NCBI GenBank assembly: GCA_021107755.1
Contig: JAIOSF010000009.1
Coordinates: forward strand, 1 to 64,000
Length of the DNA stretch: 64,000 nt
Origin: Arcobacteraceae bacterium
GTDB taxonomy: Bacteria; Campylobacterota; Campylobacteria; Campylobacterales; Arcobacteraceae
Direction of reading: 5' to 3'
Shown here: positions 26,787 to 35,624 of the stretch, piece by piece
Layout of the letters: the number at the start of each line of letters is the position of its first letter
Numbering within the stretch: the stretch's first letter is position 1
Position numbers and translations under genes: made by a program
The notes under the pieces: generated by a model
Database searches by the model: none
What the model was told of the DNA's origin: nothing
What the model saw: the letters and a program-made list of their open reading frames with translations, nothing else

Positions 26787-28448
26787 ATGAGTAAAAAAAA
26801 TATTTTCTTTATATCTTTAATATGGATATTGTTAGTAATAACAAACGCCATAGCACGAGACAAAGAAAAAAAATGGCAACCATTCTTAGATGTAGAAAGT
26901 AAATTGGGAAGTCACCGACACTTAGGGGAAGTAGATGTTTTTATTCCTATTTTACAAAACAAAAATACTCTTTTTTATACAGATATTCGTTATAGACTAG
27001 ATAATCAAGATAGTCGTGAAGGAAACTATGGTTTAGGGATACGACACATCTTGCCAAGTGATTGGATTATTGGTGGTTACACCTATTATGATAGGCGTAA
27101 AACTCCTTACAATAACTATTTCTCTCAAATAACGGCAGGTCTTGAAGCACTCTCAGTTGATTGGGACTTTCGTGCAAATGTTTATATTCCTACAGGTAAA
27201 AAAAGCTACCTTGAAGAATCACTTAGTAGTGTAAGTTTTACAGGTACTGATATCATGTATGCTCAAGGTGAAGAACGTGCAATGAAAGGATATGATGCTG
27301 AAATTGGCTACAGGTTGCCTATTTTCGATGAAAGTAAAGAGCAACAAATCCGTGTCTATGCAGGTGGTTATCGTTTTTATGAGAACAATGTTCCATCCAT
27401 ACAAGGGCCAAGAGGTCGTATTGATATAACTTTTGATGATATCTCTTATCTTTGGGAAGGATCAAGGCTCACATTAGGAGCAGAGATACAAAAAGATGAT
27501 ATAAGAGGGAAACAAAGTTTTGCATCACTTCGTATTCGTATACCTTTTGGAACTAAAAAAAAGAAGAAGAATACTCCTCACCAAGAACTAACTCCAATCG
27601 AAAAGCGTATGACCACGCCTATTATTCGTGATGTGGATATTGTCTCTCAATCAGGTGTTTTTGAAGCGCCTAAAAAAGTTACTACTGATGCCAATGGAAA
27701 CCGTATTAAATTTGTAAAAAGCGATTCAACAACAGGTGCAACTTTAACATCAACCATTGAAAGTGCAGGAGAAAACTCTACGGTTGTTTTAAGTGGGGAT
27801 TTCAGTGGTGTTGATTCATACACATCACTCAAAGAGGGACAAACTATTATTGGAGGTGGGAGTATAGGTATCACCACTCCAGCGGGGAAAAAAGTCTCGG
27901 TGCTTGTTCCTAATGCATCCATAACAGGAAAAGGCTCGTATTTCGGAAATGCTAATACCTTCTTTAATATGGCAAATAATAGCAGTCTTATAGGTATATC
28001 CGCCAACCTCAATCATACTGACCCTGCATCAGGGACGAATATGTTTTATATAAATAATGTTCATAATGTCACTATCAAAAACAATAACTTCTCTTTGAAT
28101 GCATCAGATGGTACAAATTTGTACATGACCACCATCATTGATTCAACAAATGTTTATATTGGAAACAATACGATGAATATGAACAGTGATGGAGATTTCT
28201 CATATTTTATGAGCGTTTTAGGTCGTCAGAATAATAATTTTACTGTTGAGAAGAATGCTTACAATGTTTCAGGAACAGCCCTTCCCATTAGAACTTTCTA
28301 TGTTTATAGAACAACCATTGAAAACTTAAAAGGTTCAGGCAATACAACTAATCTGAATGCTGCTCAAATGAGGACTTGGGATGGAGATTCAAGTATCATC
28401 AATGGAAGTATCAGTTTTACCAATGGATTTACTGTAACATTGCCTTAG
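26787..28448 (+). CDS. Inverse autotransporter-like adhesin with beta-helix passenger
   Basis: A 553-residue protein. Residues 1-23 are a signal peptide. Residues ~30-260 match the intimin/invasin inverse-autotransporter barrel (YGLGIRHIL, DWIIGGYTYYD, LSVDWDFRANVYIP). The basic linker and EKRMTTPIIRDVDIV are the usual transition to the exported part. Residues ~310-553 repeat short Asn-rich strand units (NNVHNVTIKNNNF, DSTNVYIGNNTM) typical of a right-handed parallel beta-helix of the pectate-lyase/NosD type. Surface adhesion or polysaccharide binding is inferred. AAAAAAGGT precedes the ATG; no separate TAACG box is seen, so it is probably transcribed with the preceding gene. Confidence 0.85.
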   Translation: MSKKNIFFISLIWILLVITNAIARDKEKKWQPFLDVESKLGSHRHLGEVDVFIPILQNKNTLFYTDIRYRLDNQDSREGNYGLGIRHILPSDWIIGGYTYYDRRKTPYNNYFSQITAGLEALSVDWDFRANVYIPTGKKSYLEESLSSVSFTGTDIMYAQGEERAMKGYDAEIGYRLPIFDESKEQQIRVYAGGYRFYENNVPSIQGPRGRIDITFDDISYLWEGSRLTLGAEIQKDDIRGKQSFASLRIRIPFGTKKKKKNTPHQELTPIEKRMTTPIIRDVDIVSQSGVFEAPKKVTTDANGNRIKFVKSDSTTGATLTSTIESAGENSTVVLSGDFSGVDSYTSLKEGQTIIGGGSIGITTPAGKKVSVLVPNASITGKGSYFGNANTFFNMANNSSLIGISANLNHTDPASGTNMFYINNVHNVTIKNNNFSLNASDGTNLYMTTIIDSTNVYIGNNTMNMNSDGDFSYFMSVLGRQNNNFTVEKNAYNVSGTALPIRTFYVYRTTIENLKGSGNTTNLNAAQMRTWDGDSSIINGSISFTNGFTVTLP

Positions 28449-28536
28449 TTATATTTTTAGAGATAATCCTACTTGTTAATGCTATAATTTTAAGCTTTAC
28501 TATGCCAAGTGTTAACAAGTGGCTACTATAAATCAA

Positions 28537-28556
28537 GTTGGTAAGAAATTACCAAC
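28537..28556. other. Perfect 8-bp hairpin with GAAA tetraloop
   Basis: GTTGGTAA-GAAA-TTACCAAC in the ~200-bp gap between the adhesin and PhoH-like genes, 49 bp after a TATAAT at 28483-28488. There is no T-tract, so it is not a standard terminator. A small RNA is possible but unproven. Nothing else is recognisable in the gap. Confidence 0.4.
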
Positions 28557-28649
28557 ATCAACCAATCTACTTCTAAAGCCTCTATTAAATGGTAATTCTT
28601 TACTTGATCTAGTTGTAGATATAGTTATCTTAGATGATTTAATAGCAAA

Positions 28650-30047
28650 TTATCGTTTTGTAAAAATATCTTCTGCCCATTGAGTAATAGGCCCTCTCAA
28701 TACTTTTTCTAAATTTATTGCAAAACTATTTACTAAATCTGTTTTATTTTTTGTTGATTTTAAAAGGGTAGTTAGTGCATTTGTGTATTTGTTTACATAG
28801 AAGTTATCTATTTGGTTGTTACTTCCTAAAATCACCACTTTACAACTACTATCAATTCTACTTAAAACCATCTGCATAGTTTTGTTTGACATATTTTGTG
28901 CTTCATCTATGATTATAAATGCATTGGAAAGAGTTCTTCCTCTCATCTCCCCTACCCACATAGTTTGGATACTATAGTTATCCATCATATTTTGAACTCT
29001 TAAAACCACCTCTTGCTCATCAAGTTCTTCTACTGTTTTTTGTTTATTGTTAGATTTTTTCTTATGCTCACTTCGTACCATATAATTTAAACTATCCACT
29101 AAAGGATGATTATAAATAGCAAACTTTTCTTCATATCCAGGGAGGTATCCTACATCCTCACCTTTGTCCAAAGATTCTATAGAGTTTCGTACATAAATGA
29201 TTTTTTGGTATTGTTTTCTTCGTACCTTTTTTATAGCACCGCTGAGTGCTAAAAGTGTCTTTCCACTTCCTGCTTTTGCATCTACTATAATCACATTGTA
29301 GTATGTATTTAAAATCGCATTACTAAAAAATAGTTGCTCTTTATTTAGAGGTGTTATTATCTGATCTCTTATCTCACCCTCATCTAAAACAGATACTTTA
29401 CCATTGATAATATTAGCAAGTATCATCTGGTCTGAATCAATCACCTTAAAACAATACGAATAATTATACGAACTGTAGTTTGTATCAAAGTTTGTTATAT
29501 CTGACTCTGGTAATTGCTCTAATTTATCAAATGGGATATCTATAGTTTTGACAAATTCATAGGTGAACTCATCACTATCACCTCGTAGTGAATCCACATC
29601 AATGTCTAGTGAAATTGCTCTAGTTCTTGCCATTATATCTAGTGATAAAAACTTTGTTTTTTTGTATAAATCTTTTGCAAAAGCAGCTATCTCTAATATC
29701 TTTCTATCATTGTAAATATTAAGTTGAACATTTTTGCTGTTTGCTTCATAATCCTCTTTTGAGATGATTTGAATATGGGCATTTAACACACCTTCAATTA
29801 CAACCGTAATTAAAGTATAGTTGTCAATATGTTTTTTGTCTTTAGTGATTCCTGTTTCTAAAACTCTTGCAAACTCTCTTGCTTGGAAGTTTATCTCATC
29901 AAAACCACTTTTTTTTGTATCTACCTCATCTAAAACAGTTTCTGGAATAATAATCAGATTTGTACTATTATCTGATAGTTTAAATAAATTTGCCGCGTCT
30001 TGTAAAATAATATTTGTATCTATCACATAATAATTATCATATTCCAT
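28650..30047 (-). CDS. PIN-PhoH family ATPase
   Basis: A 465-residue protein with an N-terminal PIN nuclease domain (~1-150; VIDTNIIL, with acidic residues at DEVDTKK and near ISLDID) joined to a PhoH ATPase domain. Walker A is VDAKAGSGKTLL near residue 260 and Walker B is FIIIDEAQNM near 380. PIN-PhoH proteins are thought to couple RNA cleavage to ATP-driven unwinding. The gene follows murC by 10 bp and ends a leftward cluster (aminotransferase, unknown, murC, this gene). Confidence 0.9.
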   Translation of the reverse strand: MEYDNYYVIDTNIILQDAANLFKLSDNSTNLIIIPETVLDEVDTKKSGFDEINFQAREFARVLETGITKDKKHIDNYTLITVVIEGVLNAHIQIISKEDYEANSKNVQLNIYNDRKILEIAAFAKDLYKKTKFLSLDIMARTRAISLDIDVDSLRGDSDEFTYEFVKTIDIPFDKLEQLPESDITNFDTNYSSYNYSYCFKVIDSDQMILANIINGKVSVLDEGEIRDQIITPLNKEQLFFSNAILNTYYNVIIVDAKAGSGKTLLALSGAIKKVRRKQYQKIIYVRNSIESLDKGEDVGYLPGYEEKFAIYNHPLVDSLNYMVRSEHKKKSNNKQKTVEELDEQEVVLRVQNMMDNYSIQTMWVGEMRGRTLSNAFIIIDEAQNMSNKTMQMVLSRIDSSCKVVILGSNNQIDNFYVNKYTNALTTLLKSTKNKTDLVNSFAINLEKVLRGPITQWAEDIFTKR

Positions 30048-30057
30048 ATATTTTCCC

Positions 30058-31356
30058 CTATTTTCCTCTAAGCTGATATGTTATATCACCAGCACCAACA
30101 CCTACAACCATACCATTATCAATTGTATGAAAAACCTCTTCATCTTTTATTAATTCTATTTTTCCTGCTATTGTATGTACTTTGTCTGCTAATATTGTAT
30201 TATACCCTTCAAACTCTTTTTCAAAGTCAATATCTTTTATCTCTTCAGCTACTGACCAGACTGGTAAGATTATAAGCTTATCACATCCTTTAAAGCAGGT
30301 TTTAAAATATTCTAAATTATCAATTGTACGACTATATTTATGAGGTTGCCATATTACAGTAGTAGTTGGAAGTTGTTTTTGATTTCTATAGAGCTTTACA
30401 GACTCTAAAGTTGCTATTATCTCTGTAGGATGATGAGCATAATCATCTATGAGTACAAAGTTTTCCGATTTTTGAATAATATCAAATCGTTTTTTAATCC
30501 CTTTATATTTTGATAAGTTTGCTTTTATCTCTTCAATACTCATTGAAGTAGCCGCAGCTAAAATAGCACAAGAAGCATCAATAGCTATATGTACACCAAA
30601 TCCCCAAACCTCAAAAAACCCATAATCTTTTAAAGAAAACTTTGTATAAGGTTCATCATCTTTTAAAATAAACTCTATATGATTTATATCTTTTGATGGA
30701 TATAACTTGATTGCATACCCTTTATAGTTTTGTAAAAAAGGATCTTCTGCATTGATGACTCTTAGTTTTGCTATATCAATAAACTTCTCATAAGCAGCAT
30801 AAAATCTTTTCTCATCATAATTATAGTATTCCATATGTTCAGGCTCTGTATTGATAACTATAGAACAATATGGATGTGATAAAATAAAGCTCTCATCACT
30901 CTCATCTGCTTCAAAGGCTAATACCTCATCAATATATCTAAAGTTTGAATCAAACTCTTTACTAATAGCTCCTATAATTGCTGAGCTTTGTAAGATAGAA
31001 CTCAAAATTGCTGTTGTTGTTGATTTTCCATGAGCAGCACACACACAATAGTTTGTAGTTTTTTGCATAATAATACTTAATGCATCTTTTCTCGGAAGTA
31101 ACAAAAGCTCCTGTTTTTTAGCTTCTTGAATCTCAACATTATCATTTTGTACAGCAGCACTATAGATAACCAAATCTTGACCGTCGATTGAATCTTCAGA
31201 TTGTGGAATAGTTACTTTTATCCCCTCTTTCTCTAGCTCTTGAGTGATTGGTGTAGATTTAACATCAGATCCACTTACTTTATAGCCTCTATATTGTAAA
31301 AATCGTGCAAGTGCAGATAATCCAATCCCACCTATCCCTATAAAATGTACTCTCAT
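30058..31356 (-). CDS. murC: UDP-N-acetylmuramate--L-alanine ligase
   Basis: A 432-residue Mur ligase adding L-Ala to UDP-MurNAc, the first peptide-stem step of peptidoglycan synthesis. The Rossmann-like start HFIGIGGIGLSALAR binds the UDP substrate. The ATP loop is AAHGKSTTTAIL near residue 110, FEADESDESF is the central acidic motif, and DDYAHHPTEI is the conserved C-terminal hinge motif. The start overlaps the upstream unknown gene by one base, so translation is coupled. Confidence 0.95.
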   Translation of the reverse strand: MRVHFIGIGGIGLSALARFLQYRGYKVSGSDVKSTPITQELEKEGIKVTIPQSEDSIDGQDLVIYSAAVQNDNVEIQEAKKQELLLLPRKDALSIIMQKTTNYCVCAAHGKSTTTAILSSILQSSAIIGAISKEFDSNFRYIDEVLAFEADESDESFILSHPYCSIVINTEPEHMEYYNYDEKRFYAAYEKFIDIAKLRVINAEDPFLQNYKGYAIKLYPSKDINHIEFILKDDEPYTKFSLKDYGFFEVWGFGVHIAIDASCAILAAATSMSIEEIKANLSKYKGIKKRFDIIQKSENFVLIDDYAHHPTEIIATLESVKLYRNQKQLPTTTVIWQPHKYSRTIDNLEYFKTCFKGCDKLIILPVWSVAEEIKDIDFEKEFEGYNTILADKVHTIAGKIELIKDEEVFHTIDNGMVVGVGAGDITYQLRGK

Positions 31357-31934
31357 TAGTTTAACAGATGCTTTAATTGTTGGTATTGCTCATCTAGAAG
31401 TTTACTATTATTATTTAAATACTCTTCCACATCAAAATTAAACTCATGGATAAAATATCCATATTTTTCATTATCCACTACATCTAGATGATGTACATCC
31501 TCTTCATAAAAAGCATCCATATCTTTGTTATTTGCACACGCAATTAGATGTATTTTCATAGCATCACTTAATTTCTTATCTTCAATTATTTGTGTCAAAA
31601 TAAAAAACAGTTCCCTTGCCCCATCAAAATTTAATACACTCCATTTTTCAACTGCATGTTCATAAAAACTTCGTATAAAATATATATCATCATTATCTAG
31701 ACTAAGTTTTTTTGTATCTTTTAATCTCTCTTCAATAGAGTCAAATGCTACTTTTAGTATCTCTTGATATACATTGTGAATTCTTTGTTCATCAAGATCT
31801 AAAACAAGAAGTGTATCAAGAACTTCATATAGCCCAGCTATACTTTTTGTTTCTATCACTTCCTCCTCTTTCTCTTTTAAATAAGACAAAAACTCTGGAT
31901 TAACTCTTGCTTCTTGTAACTCTTCTTGATTCAT
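31356..31934 (-). CDS. Conserved hypothetical protein next to murC
   Basis: A 192-residue, strongly acidic, predicted all-helical soluble protein. No signal peptide, membrane segment or known motif is seen. It lies between the aminotransferase (15 bp) and murC (1-base overlap), so it is surely part of that operon and probably cytoplasmic. I do not recognise the family and infer no function. Confidence 0.75.
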   Translation of the reverse strand: MNQEELQEARVNPEFLSYLKEKEEEVIETKSIAGLYEVLDTLLVLDLDEQRIHNVYQEILKVAFDSIEERLKDTKKLSLDNDDIYFIRSFYEHAVEKWSVLNFDGARELFFILTQIIEDKKLSDAMKIHLIACANNKDMDAFYEEDVHHLDVVDNEKYGYFIHEFNFDVEEYLNNNSKLLDEQYQQLKHLLN

Positions 31935-31949
31935 ATATTTCTATCCTCT

Positions 31950-33092
31950 TTATTGTACTTTATATAAAGTAATGAACTCTTTTAATCTTGTTAGCACTTC
32001 TTTAGTTTTTTGTGGGCTTTCAACAAGTGCAATTCGCACAAAATTTTTCCCTATTCCATTTCGTCCAAGAAAACTTCCTGGTAATACTTTGATATTTTTA
32101 GCTTCATAAAGCTCTTTTGTAAATTTCAATTCATCTTCAACTTCAAGCCAAATATAAAAGGTGGCTTCTGGTGCACTAATACCTAATATATCACTTGCAA
32201 TTTCAAAATTTTCTTTATAAAGCTTTCGAAATTCTTCCACATGTTTTTCATCGTTCCAAGCAACTGTGGCAGTTTTTTGTAATGGTAAAGGTAATGCACA
32301 TCCTACATAAGTTCTATATTTCATATACTCTTGTAATATCTCTTTATCCCCTGCTATAAAACCACTTCTAAGCCCTGGTGCACTACTTCTTTTAGAGATA
32401 GAGTTTAGTACTAAACAGTTTTTAAAACTATTGTTACCAACCATTTTACACGCTTCTAATAGCGACAAGGGTTTATTCGTCTCATCAAAATACAATTCGC
32501 TATAACATTCATCATTTATAAGTATAAAATCATATTCTAAGGCTCTATTTACCCATTTTGATAATTCTTCACTTGTTATTGTTGCACTTGTCGGATTATT
32601 AGGATAATTTAAAATAACTAAATCACAACTTTTTAGCTCATCATCTGTAAGATCTACTAAAAAGTTATTCTCTTTTGTCATATCCATATGAATTACATTT
32701 GCTACACTTGCAATCGCTGCACCTTCATATATCTGATAAAAAGGATTTGGGAAAGCGATAGTTGGATTTTCCTTATCAAATAGTGCAAACTGAGGGAAGT
32801 TAAATAAAACTTCTCTTGTACCAAAAGTTGGGATAATCTCATCATAAGATAAATCTACATTAAATCGTTTTGATACAAAGTTTATCATTGCATCTTTTAG
32901 ATACTCTTCCCCTGCACTTTTAGGGTATTTATTTAATAAACTAGCACTATTTGAGAGTTCATCTTGTATAAATTGTGGTGTAGCAAACTGTGGTTCTCCA
33001 ATAGTTAAACTACTTGGTTCATATTTCTCATTTCCCTTTGAGTTCTCAAGCAATTGTGCTAATCTTTCAAAAGGGTATTGTTCAAATTGCAT
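31950..33092 (-). CDS. Class I/II aminotransferase, probable succinyldiaminopimelate transaminase
   Basis: A 380-residue PLP enzyme of fold type I. The PLP lysine lies in SISKRSSAPGLRSGF near residue 230. NYPNNPTSA near 165 and the Asp/Tyr pair in NDECYSELYF complete the cofactor site. Arg in FVRIALVE near the end binds the substrate carboxylate. In Campylobacterota a similar gene sits beside murC and is assigned to lysine/diaminopimelate synthesis (DapC), which fits a peptidoglycan context. The exact substrate is inferred. It is first in the operon. Confidence 0.85.
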   Translation of the reverse strand: MQFEQYPFERLAQLLENSKGNEKYEPSSLTIGEPQFATPQFIQDELSNSASLLNKYPKSAGEEYLKDAMINFVSKRFNVDLSYDEIIPTFGTREVLFNFPQFALFDKENPTIAFPNPFYQIYEGAAIASVANVIHMDMTKENNFLVDLTDDELKSCDLVILNYPNNPTSATITSEELSKWVNRALEYDFILINDECYSELYFDETNKPLSLLEACKMVGNNSFKNCLVLNSISKRSSAPGLRSGFIAGDKEILQEYMKYRTYVGCALPLPLQKTATVAWNDEKHVEEFRKLYKENFEIASDILGISAPEATFYIWLEVEDELKFTKELYEAKNIKVLPGSFLGRNGIGKNFVRIALVESPQKTKEVLTRLKEFITLYKVQ

Positions 33093-33137
33093 ATTTGATT
33101 GACCTTGTCTTTAGTATTATGGAGTGATTATATCAAA

Positions 33138-33746
33138 TTATTGCTTATGTATATAACCTGTGTTTGGCTCTATAATTATTGTACTGAAATTATTATTGCT
33201 ATCAGTTAATTTTATACTACAAGGTTGTGTTATAGATTCTATATTTGTCCCTAGTTGTGAATAGATTTTTCCATCTTTCCCAAAACTTATTTGACCTATT
33301 GTTGCTGTGGTATTACAACTAATATCTACATCTACGATACCATATTTTTTTGTCAATAATATATCTGGAGATTCATTATTATTGGGGATACAATCATAGC
33401 CACTATAAAGATATTTATTATTCAAAGGGTCTTTGAGTGTCTCCTCTTTTTTAAAGTGTGCGGTACCTCCACTTTCATCACTATAGACTACAAAGTAGAG
33501 TCCATCCTCTTCATTGGAACAGTTTTGAAACTTTAATGTCCATCTTTTCTTCTCCCATTCATTGTCATCAATACTATATTTATTATCTATCATAGCTGTA
33601 TATCTTGTATAGTTAAGATATATTAGAATTTTATCAGTTGCTAGTTCTAGTTTAGATATAGATAGTTTTGGCAGAGACACTACAATAACAACTGCAATGA
33701 GTGATATTACAAGAATAATTTCAAGAAGTGAAAAACTTTTTTTCAT
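33138..33746 (-). CDS. Type IV prepilin-like/pseudopilin protein
   Basis: A 202-residue protein. The N-terminus KKSFSLLEIILVISLIAV is the type III signal: short basic leader, Phe at +1, Glu at +5 and a hydrophobic helix. The -1 residue is Ser instead of the usual Gly. The globular C-terminal part has four cysteines that could form disulfides. It would be a minor pilin or a type II secretion pseudopilin. The ATG lies only 4 nt after the T-run of the aclA terminator, and no ribosome-binding site is visible, which is odd. Confidence 0.8.
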   Translation of the reverse strand: MKKSFSLLEIILVISLIAVVIVVSLPKLSISKLELATDKILIYLNYTRYTAMIDNKYSIDDNEWEKKRWTLKFQNCSNEEDGLYFVVYSDESGGTAHFKKEETLKDPLNNKYLYSGYDCIPNNNESPDILLTKKYGIVDVDISCNTTATIGQISFGKDGKIYSQLGTNIESITQPCSIKLTDSNNNFSTIIIEPNTGYIHKQ

Positions 33747-33750
33747 ATAA

Positions 33751-33781
33751 AAAAAGCCACCTCAATCTTGAGATGGCTTTT
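33751..33781 (-). terminator. Terminator of aclBA
   Basis: Strong hairpin: AAAAAGCCA and CTCAA on one arm, TTGAG and TGGCTTTTT on the other, one mismatch, 2-nt loop, T-tracts on both strands. It lies about 20 bp past the aclA stop and directly against the pilin start. Confidence 0.9.
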
Positions 33782-33800
33782 GTGTTTTTTTAACAACTTA

Positions 33801-35615
33801 TTAAAGCTCTGGAGCTTTTTTAACATCATAAAGGATGTCAGTCATTGGATGTCTATACATAGGCATAGCAAGTCGTTTTTCATCAAGGATATGACCAATA
33901 AACCCTATACTTCTTCCAAGAATAAAGAATGCATTTAAAGCACCTGCTTCAATAAATACATCAATCTCATCATCTTCATACCCTAATGCTCTCCACATAT
34001 CAATCATTAAAATACCAATTGTACCATCAACATTAAGAATTAAATTCTCTTTTTTAGATGTTGTTAATTGCTCAACTGTTAATGCATAATCAAGTAGTGG
34101 CGTACTTGGAAAATTTTCTTTAGCAAATTTTTTAAGACCTTCAACTCTTAAATCTGGATTTTTAAGAGACTTAATTCTATGCCCGATACCAGGGATTGGA
34201 ACACCTTGGCTTTTCATATATCCTAAAAACTCTGCAGGAGTCATATCATTGTCACCTGCATGTTTAAAGTATTTAGCAGCACCATCAATAGCTCCACCAA
34301 ATCTTGGACCAATTGTAAGTAAACCAGCAATTAGTGAAGATATTACATCTTTACCAGCTCTTGCAGTTACTTTTGCATTATGTGCTCCACTTACTGCTGG
34401 ACCATGATCTGCAACTGTTTTAAGTACTGTTTCTAAGAAATCAACAGCCCATCTTGGGTATCTTTTTTTGAACCAAAGAATTGACATTACATCTCCAACT
34501 GTAAATCCAGTATCTGGAGTTGCAACTGAACTAATAGGATAACCACAATAGTGAGCTTCTTCACCTCTATCATCAGAGATAGTACAAATAAACTCTTTTG
34601 CTTTTCTAACACTTGGACATACATTCATCTCAGGTTCAGCAATCTCACCGATTGTACCTTCAGATTTTAGTTTACCATAAACTTCTGCAATTGTATCTGG
34701 TAAGTCATTGAATGAATCTGGTACAAATATACCAGCTTCTGCCATAGCTTTATTTTTAGCTGCTGCTGTTTCAGCTTCTGCATTTGCAGAAGCTCCAGCA
34801 TGACCAAATTGAACACCTGTTGAGAAGTGTTTAGCAATAGTACCTATACACCATGCAATAACTGGCTTTGTAATTTGACCATTCTTAACTGCTTCTATAA
34901 TCTTATACTCTTCAGTTCCACCAACTTCACCTAAAAGTACCATATATTTTACATCTGGATTTTTTTCCATTCTAAGCATATTATCAATAAATACAGATCC
35001 AACAAATCTATCTCCACCAATAGCAACACCCTCTGCAATACCATCAGCATTTATAGAGATAATATTTGATAACTCATTAAATAATCCACCTGATCTTGTT
35101 ACAAGTCCACATGAACCACATCTGTGTAGTTTAGAGTTAACAATATTTTCAATTGTACCACCAACATTTGCAATTTTAAATGCACCTGGACTAATTCCAC
35201 CAACAGTTGCAGGTCCAATAACGATTACATCTTTATCTCTTGCTGCTTGATTCATTTTTCTAGCTAATCTTTCTGGTATACCTTCTGCTGTTACCATGAT
35301 TGAACTAAATCCACCAATCTCTAATGCTTCCATTGTAACATCATATGCTGTTCTAAATGATGCAAAGTTTAATAATACATCTGCTTGAGGTTGTGCCTCT
35401 TTAGCATCTTTAGTATTCTTATATAATGGAATCATAATCTCATCTGGTCCATAGAAAAACTTATCAAATTTTCCAGAACTTGTTGGAGCTACGATAGCTG
35501 CAACTGATGGTGTTTCTCTTTTGATTGTATAATCATAATCCAACATTCGCTGAATTGCTGATTTATTATTATTCCAAAAAATTGCTTGTGTATCTTTAGT
35601 ATATAATTGTGCCAT
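33801..35615 (-). CDS. aclA: ATP-citrate lyase alpha subunit
   Basis: A 604-residue large subunit of ATP-citrate lyase, which splits citrate with ATP and CoA into acetyl-CoA and oxaloacetate, the hallmark step of the reductive TCA cycle. The N-terminal half is succinyl-CoA-synthetase-alpha-like, with the phosphohistidine loop FGHAGASAN near residue 275. The C-terminal part is citrate-synthase-like (PGIGHRIKS, VSGAHNAKVTARAG). Size matches AclA of Chlorobium and Sulfurimonas. It follows aclB by 9 bp. Its presence implies autotrophic CO2 fixation. Confidence 0.97.
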   Translation of the reverse strand: MAQLYTKDTQAIFWNNNKSAIQRMLDYDYTIKRETPSVAAIVAPTSSGKFDKFFYGPDEIMIPLYKNTKDAKEAQPQADVLLNFASFRTAYDVTMEALEIGGFSSIMVTAEGIPERLARKMNQAARDKDVIVIGPATVGGISPGAFKIANVGGTIENIVNSKLHRCGSCGLVTRSGGLFNELSNIISINADGIAEGVAIGGDRFVGSVFIDNMLRMEKNPDVKYMVLLGEVGGTEEYKIIEAVKNGQITKPVIAWCIGTIAKHFSTGVQFGHAGASANAEAETAAAKNKAMAEAGIFVPDSFNDLPDTIAEVYGKLKSEGTIGEIAEPEMNVCPSVRKAKEFICTISDDRGEEAHYCGYPISSVATPDTGFTVGDVMSILWFKKRYPRWAVDFLETVLKTVADHGPAVSGAHNAKVTARAGKDVISSLIAGLLTIGPRFGGAIDGAAKYFKHAGDNDMTPAEFLGYMKSQGVPIPGIGHRIKSLKNPDLRVEGLKKFAKENFPSTPLLDYALTVEQLTTSKKENLILNVDGTIGILMIDMWRALGYEDDEIDVFIEAGALNAFFILGRSIGFIGHILDEKRLAMPMYRHPMTDILYDVKKAPEL

Positions 35616-35624
35616 TGTTACTCC

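Noticed and set aside
27647-28012. Antisense open frame of 121 codons inside the adhesin gene
   Set aside because: It lies opposite a clearly coding frame, has no ribosome-binding site, and its product shows no domain pattern; it reflects low stop density opposite the Thr/Ser/Gly-rich passenger.
28517-28681. GTG-started frame beginning VATINQVGKKLP, faintly like the start of ribosomal protein S12
   Set aside because: The resemblance ends after about six residues, there is no ribosome-binding site, and the frame runs into the PhoH-like gene on the other strand.
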